Shown: positions 16,014 to 23,701 of the stretch, piece after piece | Numbering within the stretch: the first letter of the stretch is position 1 | Layout of the letters: each line of letters begins with the position of its first letter | From: Paenibacillus pabuli NBRC 13638 | GTDB lineage: Bacteria; Bacillota; Bacilli; Paenibacillales; Paenibacillaceae | Length of the DNA stretch: 64,000 nt | NCBI RefSeq assembly: GCF_001514495.1 | Contig: NZ_BCNM01000006.1 | Span: forward strand, 1-64,000 | Direction of reading: 5' to 3' | Position numbers and translations under genes: made by a program | Notes under the pieces: generated by a model | What the model was told of the DNA's origin: nothing | Databases searched by the model: none | Seen by the model: the letters and a program-made list of their open reading frames with translations, nothing else

Positions 16014-16976
16014 TTAAAATGATTCATTCAGGGAACTGCGTCTTCTCGCCAGTTGTGCTGCACCAACCGCTGGAGCGGGGGCGTCTTCACGATACACAAA
16101 ATCCAACTCTCCATAATATCCCGACAACTTCTGAATAAATGTATTTCGGAAAAGCGCAGCGTATCGAAACAATGATCCGGACAGGACAACCTGAGTGGCT
16201 GCAAATTCGGGATGACGGGCAATCAGCGCCTTGGCGGTATCCGCCAATTGTGCGGCTTCATCGATAATCAGTGCCCGGGCGGCCTCATCCCCGGATTCCG
16301 CTGCTTCTATAGCAAGGCGGGCGATGGATGCTGTCTCGGTTTTGCCCCAATCCGTCTGATACACCCGTGCCTTTAGCTCCGATATATCCCGAAGGTTCAG
16401 GTTCTTTAGAAGAAGCGAGGTTAAACGGGTTGGAGGCAGAACACCATCATAGCTCTGCATAACCACCTGGAGTGCACGCTGTCCAATACGATAGCCGCTC
16501 CCCTCATCTCCGAGCAGATGACCCCAGCCTCCGGCACGGTATCGTTCTCCTTCCAGCGTAAATCCGTACACGATGGACCCAGTCCCAGAGATGCATAGTA
16601 CACCGTGAATATGTCCGAGAGAGGCCATCAGGGCGATCTCTCCTTCGGATACAACCCAGACTGGACAGCTTTCTGATTCCTGTCGGTTTCGGCTCTTCAT
16701 ATAGTTAGTTACGGCGTCGGCTATAAGCTGCCGTTCTTGGATCGTATCTACACCTGACATTCCGAGGCATATACCCTCACAATTTGTCGAAAAATCACTT
16801 CCTAGATTAAATAGCTGTTCCAGCACTCGTTGCAGTTCGGAAAGGGCTTGTTCCGGTGGTACGCTGTGAGGATTCGTGGGACCGCCGCTGACCCGGGCGA
16901 GAATCTCGCCAGATTCAGAAATGACTGCTGCATCAGTATTGGAACCGCCTCCATCTACGCCTACATATACTCGCAA
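16014..16976 (-). CDS. BadF/NagK-type N-acetylglucosamine/N-acetylmuramic acid kinase
   Basis: This 320-residue kinase belongs to the BadF/BadG/BcrA/BcrD ASKHA family. The phosphate-1 loop GVDGGGSNTDAAVI starts the protein; GGPTNPHSV, CISGTGSIVYG and GGWGHLLGDEGSGYRIG follow in the order seen in human NAGK and the MurK kinase of Clostridium acetobutylicum, which accepts both MurNAc and GlcNAc. It shares an operon with murQ, so MurNAc phosphorylation is the likely physiological job, but GlcNAc cannot be excluded. The promoter faces that of the importer's binding-protein gene. Confidence 0.87.
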   Translation of the reverse strand: MRVYVGVDGGGSNTDAAVISESGEILARVSGGPTNPHSVPPEQALSELQRVLEQLFNLGSDFSTNCEGICLGMSGVDTIQERQLIADAVTNYMKSRNRQESESCPVWVVSEGEIALMASLGHIHGVLCISGTGSIVYGFTLEGERYRAGGWGHLLGDEGSGYRIGQRALQVVMQSYDGVLPPTRLTSLLLKNLNLRDISELKARVYQTDWGKTETASIARLAIEAAESGDEAARALIIDEAAQLADTAKALIARHPEFAATQVVLSGSLFRYAALFRNTFIQKLSGYYGELDFVYREDAPAPAVGAAQLARRRSSLNESF

Positions 16977-17014
16977 AGTGGCTCACCTCGCTTGCTTGAG
17001 TTTTCTTTTTACAT

Positions 17015-17043
17015 AGTATAGAGGCATAAAATGAAAAAGTAAA
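17015..17043 (-). promoter_or_regulatory. Sigma-A promoter of the kinase-murQ operon
   Basis: On the reverse strand TTTACT and TATACT are 17 bases apart, with the -10 about 39 bases from the kinase start codon. Confidence 0.6.
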
Positions 17044-17057
17044 ATTAAATTTTATAA
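17044..17057 (+). promoter_or_regulatory. Candidate MurR operator, site 2
   Basis: ATTAAATTTTATAA differs from the site at 12643-12656 by one base. It lies between and touches both divergent promoters, where a bound repressor could silence both operons. Confidence 0.45.
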
Positions 17058-17071
17058 TAAAAAAAATATTG

Positions 17072-17100
17072 TTGAATTTTTATTTCATAGCTCATATAAT
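17072..17100 (+). promoter_or_regulatory. Sigma-A promoter of the MurNAc importer operon
   Basis: TTGAAT and a consensus TATAAT are separated by 17 bases. Transcription from here would read the seven genes from the binding protein to nagZ. Confidence 0.78.
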
Positions 17101-17340
17101 GAACTCAATCTACAATTTTGGAAGGAATTAAGACTATTAATGTTAACTAAGTTGACGTTAATCTTGCATTTAAGAGATTAATCCTGCGTATGTTCAGGTC
17201 TAATCCATAGGGGAGGTGCATTTTCCTTACTGCCACGCTCAATAGGCCAGTTATGCCGTTTAAGGATGGATGATTTCAAAAGGGGTAGCATCGTTAGGCA
17301 ATGCAATAATCGGGAGACGACACGCGAAGGAGATGAAGGG

Positions 17341-18693
17341 ATGAAAAAGAAGGGTCTGGTATGGGCAATGTTGTTGATGATGGTCTGGGTTACTGCCTGC
17401 GGGAATAGCGGGGGTGCTGCTTCAGATGATCCGAATGCGGAAGATACGGTGACCGTATGGACTTATCCAGTACATGGGACATATGAAGATGAACTGAAGG
17501 ATCTGATCGTTGATTTCAATAAAGAACACCCGAACATTACCGTGAAGACGGAAATGCTCTCCTGGGCGGAAGGGCCCAAAAAATTCGATGTCGCTCTGAA
17601 CGCGGGCAATCCGCCGGATCTTTACTTTCATAGTGTAGACGGCACATATGTGAATACGGGATTGGCGCTTGAGCTGGACAGCTACCTGACACCCGAGATC
17701 AAGGATGACTATCTGCCAGGTACGCTTGAATTAGGCCAGATTCAGGGGAAACAGTACGGACTGCCGTTGTATCAATTCCAATGGGCATGGGGTGGCAACA
17801 AACGCATTTTGGAGGAAGCCGGCATTGACTGGAAATCCATTCAGCAAAATGGATGGACCTGGTCCGAATTCAACGCTGCCGCAGCCAAGCTGACCCAAAC
17901 GCTGGATGGCGGGGCGAAACAATATGCACTGGTTACCGACGGAACCTCGCTTGATTTCATTGAGATGCTGTCCCGAAACAACGGCATGATTGACGTTCTC
18001 GACAAAGCTGGCACATTCCAATGGAATGATGGCCGCATTCTGGATACTCTCTCTTTTATCAAAAACCTGATGGATCAAGGGTATATGCCGAAGGAAACGG
18101 CTGCTCTTGCTCCAGCCAAACGGACGGATATGTTCTACGCGGGTGAAACGGCGATCATCTCCAAAGCGATTCCTTATTATGATGTGATGATTCAGAACCG
18201 CAACAAGGATATTGATGATGGCAAGGTGCAAGGGGAGAAAATTGATTTTGTCCTGCTGCCTGTACCGCATAATGACGATCAGCCTGCGGCAACAACGATG
18301 GGTGGCGAAGGGTATGTAGCCTTCAAACAGAAGAAGGACAAAGGTGAGCAGCATGCCAAAAATACGTTCCTGGTCATGGAGGCACTCAGTGGTGCCAAAG
18401 CAGGGAACTCGGCCAATGAACTGGCGCTCCCATTCGTAAGACAATCCCAGGTAGATCTGTTTAAAGGAAAAGAACTTGGTCAACCGGATAATCAGGCTGC
18501 TGCGAAAGTCATGGCAGAGAATATCGCCATGCCGGTTGTGTTGGAACTGGATATCGACAAAGCATCACAGCAAAAACAATTCAAGGAACAAGTTGTGAAG
18601 CCTAACATTCAGGCGCTGTTCTCGGGCGAGAAGACACCGGAGCAAATCGCAGAAGACTTCAAGAACAAAGGCCAGCAGATGTTTGGACAATAA
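17341..18693 (+). CDS. ABC sugar importer substrate-binding lipoprotein (candidate MurNAc/muro-saccharide binder)
   Basis: This extracellular lipoprotein of about 450 residues has a signal peptide ending in the lipobox VTAC and belongs to the family-1 carbohydrate binding proteins: TVTVWTYPVHGTYEDELKDL at the mature N terminus, then two lobes of the maltose-binder fold. Start 17341 is fixed by GAAGGAGATG just upstream; the frame open from 17266 would bury the signal peptide. It heads an operon with two permeases, its own ATPase, NamZ and NagZ, beside murQ, anmK and murR, so a peptidoglycan sugar is the inferred ligand. No MurP-type PTS gene is present in the window. Confidence 0.88.
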   Translation: MKKKGLVWAMLLMMVWVTACGNSGGAASDDPNAEDTVTVWTYPVHGTYEDELKDLIVDFNKEHPNITVKTEMLSWAEGPKKFDVALNAGNPPDLYFHSVDGTYVNTGLALELDSYLTPEIKDDYLPGTLELGQIQGKQYGLPLYQFQWAWGGNKRILEEAGIDWKSIQQNGWTWSEFNAAAAKLTQTLDGGAKQYALVTDGTSLDFIEMLSRNNGMIDVLDKAGTFQWNDGRILDTLSFIKNLMDQGYMPKETAALAPAKRTDMFYAGETAIISKAIPYYDVMIQNRNKDIDDGKVQGEKIDFVLLPVPHNDDQPAATTMGGEGYVAFKQKKDKGEQHAKNTFLVMEALSGAKAGNSANELALPFVRQSQVDLFKGKELGQPDNQAAAKVMAENIAMPVVLELDIDKASQQKQFKEQVVKPNIQALFSGEKTPEQIAEDFKNKGQQMFGQ

Positions 18694-18749
18694 CTCGGAC
18701 CATAAAACATAACGCAAAACCACACTGATTTAGGAGAGGAGGATTCGCC

Positions 18750-19673
18750 ATGCAGACCGCCCTTGCGCCAAAACCGTCTGTGCCCCGGACTTCCCGGGCT
18801 GCCCGGTTTTGGCGAGACTACGGGTGGGCGTATTTGTTTATTTTGGCGCCTGTCCTGCTGTTTCTCATTTTCACACTGTATCCTGTTCTGACGGCTCTAG
18901 TGATGAGCTTCCAGAAATACAACATTATGAATTCGACGTGGGTTGGATTGGATAACTACGAGCGTTTGGTGAAAGATGAGACGTTCTGGAAGTCGATTAA
19001 AAATACAATCATCTTCACCGTGGGAACGGTACCGGTCAATATTCTCATTACATTTGTACTGTCCTACTTCATCTTCCAGATGAAAAGCAAGTGGCAGACG
19101 TTCTTCAAAGCAACATTGTACCTGCCTGCGGTAGCATCCGGGGTAACCATCTCCATCGTATGGCTGGCGATCTTTGACCCGACAGATTCAGGGCTGCTGA
19201 ATCGCTTCCTCGGTCTGTTCGGCCTTGATCCGGTGATCTGGCTGGGCCAGTCGGGAACGGCACTCTTTTCACTCATTCTGATGAACTGGCTCGGATCGCA
19301 CGGAGCGGGCATTATTCTGTATCTGGCAGCCATGGGCGGTATTCCGAAATCGCTGTACGAAGCGGCGGATATTGACCATGCCAGCGGCTGGACCCAGTTC
19401 AGCAAGATTACATGGCCGCTCCTCAAACCGACGACGCTGTATCTGCTCGTGACGGGTGTAATCACGTCTTTCCAGGTGTTCATCTCGGTATATCTGATGA
19501 CACAGGGTGGTCCGAACTTTGCGACAACTACAATCGCTTACCTGATCTACGAGACGGCATTCAAGTTCTATGAGTTCGGATTGGCTTCTGCACAGTCATT
19601 TGTATTGGCGATTATTATCATTGTTATCTCCGTCATCCAGTTCAAATATTTCTCCAGCGATATTGAGTATTAA
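18750..19673 (+). CDS. ABC sugar importer permease 1 (MalF/UgpA type)
   Basis: This 307-residue membrane protein has six transmembrane segments and the carbohydrate-importer coupling loop PKSLYEAADIDHASGWTQF (EAA motif). It pairs with the next permease to form the channel. A Pro/Arg-rich cytosolic N terminus of about 25 residues precedes the first membrane segment, common in this group. Strong AGGAGAGGAGG ribosome site before the ATG at 18750. The gene is 56 bases after the binding-protein gene. Confidence 0.92.
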   Translation: MQTALAPKPSVPRTSRAARFWRDYGWAYLFILAPVLLFLIFTLYPVLTALVMSFQKYNIMNSTWVGLDNYERLVKDETFWKSIKNTIIFTVGTVPVNILITFVLSYFIFQMKSKWQTFFKATLYLPAVASGVTISIVWLAIFDPTDSGLLNRFLGLFGLDPVIWLGQSGTALFSLILMNWLGSHGAGIILYLAAMGGIPKSLYEAADIDHASGWTQFSKITWPLLKPTTLYLLVTGVITSFQVFISVYLMTQGGPNFATTTIAYLIYETAFKFYEFGLASAQSFVLAIIIIVISVIQFKYFSSDIEY

Positions 19674-19721
19674 GGACTATTAGAGCATGTTGCATTAAGC
19701 ATCCGGGGGTGAATGAAATCC

Positions 19722-20555
19722 ATGAAATCAACACAGAAAAAGACACTGCTTGTCGTTGCATCCATTCTGCTGGTGGTCTGGGCACTGGTGACGGTCATTC
19801 CGATGTACTGGATGCTGGTCGGTTCGGTGCAGGATAGTGCTATGTCGGCTTCCTTCAAACCGCAGATGATCCCGGAGCAGCTGTCGTTATCACCATATGA
19901 GCGCTTTTTTGCCAAAACCGATGCCTGGCGCTGGCTGTACAACTCGCTGCTTATCTCGGTCATTCTGACTGTGACGAATGTGTTCTTCGCCTCCCTGGCG
20001 GGATATGCGTTCGCCAAACTGAAATTCCCGGGAAGCCAGGCGGTATTCTGGACCCTGCTGGGGACGATGATGATTCCGGCACAGGTGACGCTGATTCCCC
20101 TGTACATTCTGATGGTCAACGTGTTTGACCTAGGGGATACGTACACGGCCATTATTCTGCCTGCTGCCGTCAGTGTAGGGAACATATTCCTGATGAAACA
20201 GTTCATGTCAACCCTGCCCACATCACTGATTCATGCTGCACGTATTGATGCATGCAGCGAGTTCGGCATCTTCTGGAAAGTGATCCTGCCGATGGCGAAG
20301 CCAGGGATCGCGGTGCTGGCGATTTTCACGTTTGTCGCTTCGTGGAATGAATTTTTCTGGCCATTCCTGATCACGAATTCCAACGAGATGCGTACCGTGC
20401 AGGTGGGGCTGGCCTCGTTCGTATTTGCCGAATCAACGGACTTCGGCGCCATGATGGCAGGGGCAACGATTGGTGCGCTGCCGATGATCATTCTGTTTTT
20501 CTCGCTGCAACGTTATTTCCTACAGGGTATTACGATCGGTGCGGTAAAAGGTTAA
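19722..20555 (+). CDS. ABC sugar importer permease 2 (MalG/UgpE type)
   Basis: The product is about 277 residues with six transmembrane segments and the coupling loop PTSLIHAARIDACSEFGIFWKVI (residues about 170-192). The first ATG at 19713 abuts the GGGGGTGA ribosome site, so the ATG at 19722, nine bases on, is the better start. The WNEFFWPFL sequence near residue 210 is typical of MalG-type subunits. It works with the preceding permease, lipoprotein and following ATPase. Confidence 0.92.
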   Translation: MKSTQKKTLLVVASILLVVWALVTVIPMYWMLVGSVQDSAMSASFKPQMIPEQLSLSPYERFFAKTDAWRWLYNSLLISVILTVTNVFFASLAGYAFAKLKFPGSQAVFWTLLGTMMIPAQVTLIPLYILMVNVFDLGDTYTAIILPAAVSVGNIFLMKQFMSTLPTSLIHAARIDACSEFGIFWKVILPMAKPGIAVLAIFTFVASWNEFFWPFLITNSNEMRTVQVGLASFVFAESTDFGAMMAGATIGALPMIILFFSLQRYFLQGITIGAVKG

Positions 20556-20598
20556 CTGTTAGTTCAGGACAAGCGACAACGTAAAGGGGGATCTACCT

Positions 20599-21708
20599 AT
20601 GGCACGCGTGGAGTTTCGCCAAGTGCGCAAAGAATTCAAAGACGATCATAAAGGAACGTTCACGGCTGTGGCCGGCTCGGACTTTGTTATAGAAGATAAG
20701 GAATTCGTGGTTTTTGTGGGTCCTTCGGGCTGTGGCAAGACGACGTCACTGCGGATGATTGCGGGACTGGAAAAACAGACGAGCGGTGATATTGTCATCG
20801 GGGAACGGGTCGTGAACGACCTGCATCCGAAGGATCGCGATATCGCGATGGTATTTCAGGATTATGCACTTTATCCGCATATGACCATCCGTGAGAATCT
20901 GTCCTTTGGTCTGAAAAATCTCAAGAAGCCCAAATCCTATATTGATGAACAGGTACAGAATGCTGCCTCCATTCTGGGGCTGGAGGCGATGTTGGAGCGC
21001 AAACCGCGCGAGCTGTCCGGTGGTCAGCGCCAGCGTGTGGCGGTAGGGCGTGCGATCGTTCGTGATCCGCAGGTATTTCTGTTCGACGAGCCGCTCTCCA
21101 ATCTGGATGCGAAGCTGCGGGTACAGATGCGGGTGGAATTGGGCGAGCTGCATAAGCGGCTCGGTGCCACAATTGTATACGTCACGCATGATCAGGTGGA
21201 GGCCATGACACTTGGGGAGCGCATCGTGGTTATGAATCATGGAGATATTCAGCAGGTGGCTTCACCGAAAGAATTGTATGCGAGTCCACGTAATATGTTT
21301 GTTGCCGGATTTATCGGTTCTCCGGCGATGAACTTCATTGATGCCCGAATTGAAGGCACGCAGGTTGTCGTGGACGATGCATCATTCACCTTACCAGAGG
21401 ATGTACTCGCTCGTCTTCAAAGCCATCAAGGCAAGCCGGTGATTATGGGTCTGCGTCCAGAGCATATTTTTGGTGACGATGTCGCTCCGAATATCCCGAC
21501 AGACCATATGCTGCAGGCGCGGGTTCAAGTTGTGGAGCATCTGGGCTCCGAGAATCTGGTGTATTTCCATTCGGGTGCCCGTACTGTTACGGCCAAGGTT
21601 CACCCGGAAACACATGCTTATGTAGGAATGGACAAAAATTTTGTACTGGACCTGCGTAAGGCGCATTTTTTTGACCCGGAGACGGAGCTGGCGATTGGAC
21701 GGGAATAA
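20599..21708 (+). CDS. ABC sugar importer ATPase (MalK/UgpC type)
   Basis: This 369-residue ATPase has Walker A GPSGCGKTT, Q-loop MVFQDYALYPHMTI, signature LSGGQRQR, Walker B VFLFDEPLSNLD and the switch YVTHDQVEAMT. A C-terminal OB/TOBE regulatory region (about 240-369) includes VIMGLRPEHIFGDD, as in MalK and MsmX. Many Gram-positive sugar importers lack their own ATPase and borrow MsmX, so a dedicated copy inside this operon is noteworthy. AAAGGGGG precedes the ATG at 20599. Confidence 0.93.
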   Translation: MARVEFRQVRKEFKDDHKGTFTAVAGSDFVIEDKEFVVFVGPSGCGKTTSLRMIAGLEKQTSGDIVIGERVVNDLHPKDRDIAMVFQDYALYPHMTIRENLSFGLKNLKKPKSYIDEQVQNAASILGLEAMLERKPRELSGGQRQRVAVGRAIVRDPQVFLFDEPLSNLDAKLRVQMRVELGELHKRLGATIVYVTHDQVEAMTLGERIVVMNHGDIQQVASPKELYASPRNMFVAGFIGSPAMNFIDARIEGTQVVVDDASFTLPEDVLARLQSHQGKPVIMGLRPEHIFGDDVAPNIPTDHMLQARVQVVEHLGSENLVYFHSGARTVTAKVHPETHAYVGMDKNFVLDLRKAHFFDPETELAIGRE

Positions 21709-21754
21709 GAAACGAGCTGGATGAGGAAGGAACTGCAAGAAAGGGAGTGTGGAG

Positions 21755-22465
21755 ATGCGTAAGCTGAGTGAAGTGTTGGTCAAGTCGGGGGCAGAAATCT
21801 ATCGGGATATTATTCCGGTGGCCCTGTACAGTGTTATCAGCTCTATCGTGTTGGTGCCTATTCTGATGTTTGCTCCGCTGCCAATCGCAGTGCTGCTGCT
21901 GGCCGTGATGTATATGCCAATCCTGTTCGGTGTCAGTTATGCCGTGCATCACAGGCTGGAACGCAAGGAACGCCGCAATGGGTATAAGGATATCTGGAAC
22001 GGGACGATGAAGGGGTTCATCCCGGGAGGAGCAGTAGGTGTGCTTTTCGCCGTGCTTGGCTTCATTCTCTGGTCAACCTGGTGGTATTACGGCGGACAGG
22101 GCGGAATTACAGGTACAGCGGTGAGCATGTTCCAAACGTTCTTTGTCCTTATGGCACTGATGTCACAGTTCTATACCTGGCAGCTTGTTCTGCAAAAGAA
22201 CATGGGCATCATTCAGGCGATGGGGGAAAGTGTGAAGCTATTCTTCCGCCATCCGGGGTACACGATGGGGGCCTGTTTTCAGGCGCTGTGTCTGATGGCA
22301 TTGCTAATGCTGACGGTTGTTGGCTTCGGAGCGCTGTTCGCGGGCATGTTTGCCATCTATCAGCATAAGGTCGCCCTTAATGTGCTGGAACCGGAAGAGG
22401 AACCTGTCCCATCCGGCGGCAATGACCACCAACATACGGGGTGGATAAGCCAGGGGAATGTGTGA
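21755..22465 (+). CDS. Multi-pass membrane protein, possibly YesL/DUF624-like
   Basis: This protein of about 236 residues has five or six hydrophobic segments, with the first two close together (residues about 20-60) and a basic cytosolic loop RLERKERRNGYKDIWNG. The general layout resembles YesL/DUF624 proteins, which accompany sugar importers in Bacilli, but I see no decisive motif. The ATG at 21755 lies behind AAGGGAGTGTGGAG. Its TGA stop shares a base with the namZ start codon (TGATG), showing tight coupling in the operon. A helper role in uptake or envelope sensing is inferred from position only. Confidence 0.65.
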   Translation: MRKLSEVLVKSGAEIYRDIIPVALYSVISSIVLVPILMFAPLPIAVLLLAVMYMPILFGVSYAVHHRLERKERRNGYKDIWNGTMKGFIPGGAVGVLFAVLGFILWSTWWYYGGQGGITGTAVSMFQTFFVLMALMSQFYTWQLVLQKNMGIIQAMGESVKLFFRHPGYTMGACFQALCLMALLMLTVVGFGALFAGMFAIYQHKVALNVLEPEEEPVPSGGNDHQHTGWISQGNV

Positions 22466-23631
22466 TGGGCGCAAGAACTGGAGTTGATCTCTTGTCGGCA
22501 GGTCTCTCCCACCTCTGGTTAAAGGATACATGTATTGGCCTGATGACGAACCCCACAGGTATTACGGCTGATTTTGTCTCTACGGTGGATGTTTGTGCCG
22601 GATTGGCGGATACGAAGCTTACTGCGCTTTATGCGTGTGAGCATGGGCTGGATGGTGAGCTTCAGGCTGGTGTCCGATTCGGGGACAAGCTGCATCCGCG
22701 TCTGGGCATCCCTGTGTTCAGCCTTTATGGGGAACACAAGAAGCCTACGCCTGCGATGCTGGCTGAGGTGGATACGGTGCTGTTTGATATCCAGGATGTG
22801 GGCATCCGTTATTACACGTATGCATCAACCTTGTTCCACATGATGAAAGGCTGCGCCGAAACAGGCAAGCGCCTGCTGGTGCTGGACCGTCCCAATCCGC
22901 TGGGCGGGGATGTAGTGGAAGGGGGTGTGCTGAGCGAAGGATATGAATCACTCGTTGGCGCTTGGCGTGTTCCTGTCCGCACCGGACTGACGATTGGTGA
23001 ATTGGCCCTGTTGGTCAACAGTGAGGTGGACGTACCCTGTGAGGTGGATGTAATTGCAATGGAAGGATGGCAGCGCACGATGGAGTTTACCGATTGCGAG
23101 CTTCCCTGGATGCTGCCCTCTCCCAACATGCCTACCTTGGACAGTGTACGGGTATATGCGGGTACTTGCCTGTTCGAAGGCACGAATATATCGGAAGGTA
23201 GAGGTACGACCCGTCCATTTGAGTGGATTGGAGCACCGTGGGTAGACGGTGAGCGTCTGGCAGAACGCTTTCGGGAACACGAACTGGAGGGAGTGCATGT
23301 ACATCCGGTGTACATGTCGCCAACCTTCTCCAAACATGCGGGTGAGCTCTGCGGAGGTGTGAGGATTTTCGTGACAGACCGCAGGGCATTCCGGGCGGTA
23401 GATACAGGTCTGGTGCTTTTGCATGAACTGGTATCACTCTATCCGGAGCAATTTCGCTGGTTGGAGCCGCCGCAGCCGGGTTCCCGTTATTTTATTGATC
23501 TATTGACCGGAGGCAGGAAAGTTAGGGATGTCATTCATGACCGTGAAGAATTAGTACGCTTGATGGAAGCATGGAATGTACAGGCAGAGGAATGGAAGGA
23601 ACGGCGGAAGCCGTTTTTGCTATACCCATAA
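22465..23631 (+). CDS. namZ: Exo-beta-N-acetylmuramidase NamZ (GH171, formerly DUF1343)
   Basis: The enzyme of about 388 residues is homologous to Bacillus subtilis NamZ (YbbC), which releases MurNAc from the non-reducing end of peptidoglycan saccharides. Visible signatures are TNPTGI, the catalytic-region ACEHGLDGELQAG (glutamate of the EHG motif), DIQDVGIRYYTY, LDRPNPLGGDVVEG and GTNISEGRGTTRPFEWIGAPW. The ATG at 22465 is supported by AGGGGA at 22452-22457. There is no signal peptide: the protein starts GARTGVDLL. The Bacillus enzyme is secreted, so a cytosolic form acting on imported disaccharides is inferred. It overlaps the membrane-protein gene and precedes nagZ. Confidence 0.93.
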   Translation: MGARTGVDLLSAGLSHLWLKDTCIGLMTNPTGITADFVSTVDVCAGLADTKLTALYACEHGLDGELQAGVRFGDKLHPRLGIPVFSLYGEHKKPTPAMLAEVDTVLFDIQDVGIRYYTYASTLFHMMKGCAETGKRLLVLDRPNPLGGDVVEGGVLSEGYESLVGAWRVPVRTGLTIGELALLVNSEVDVPCEVDVIAMEGWQRTMEFTDCELPWMLPSPNMPTLDSVRVYAGTCLFEGTNISEGRGTTRPFEWIGAPWVDGERLAERFREHELEGVHVHPVYMSPTFSKHAGELCGGVRIFVTDRRAFRAVDTGLVLLHELVSLYPEQFRWLEPPQPGSRYFIDLLTGGRKVRDVIHDREELVRLMEAWNVQAEEWKERRKPFLLYP

Positions 23632-23701
23632 AGAGTGAAATTCATCAATAGAATGTCGCCGTAATGTACGGATGATGTTTGTCATGGGGAGGAGGCATGG
23701 A

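Larger units (their letters stand above)
16977..17340. other. 364-base divergent promoter region of the MurNAc recovery locus
   Basis: The region separates the reverse kinase-murQ operon from the forward importer operon. It holds back-to-back promoters at 17015-17043 (reverse) and 17072-17100 (forward) with an AT-rich candidate operator at 17044-17057 between them. The 240 bases downstream of the forward promoter form a long leader with no gene I can support. Confidence 0.7.

Noticed and set aside
17101..17340. Riboswitch in the long leader of the MurNAc importer operon
   Set aside because: No conserved riboswitch core or terminator/antiterminator pair could be recognised.
23672..23701. Extended N terminus of NagZ as a signal peptide
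   Set aside because: The upstream codons (MMFVMGRRHG) do not form a signal peptide and lie before the strong ribosome site.
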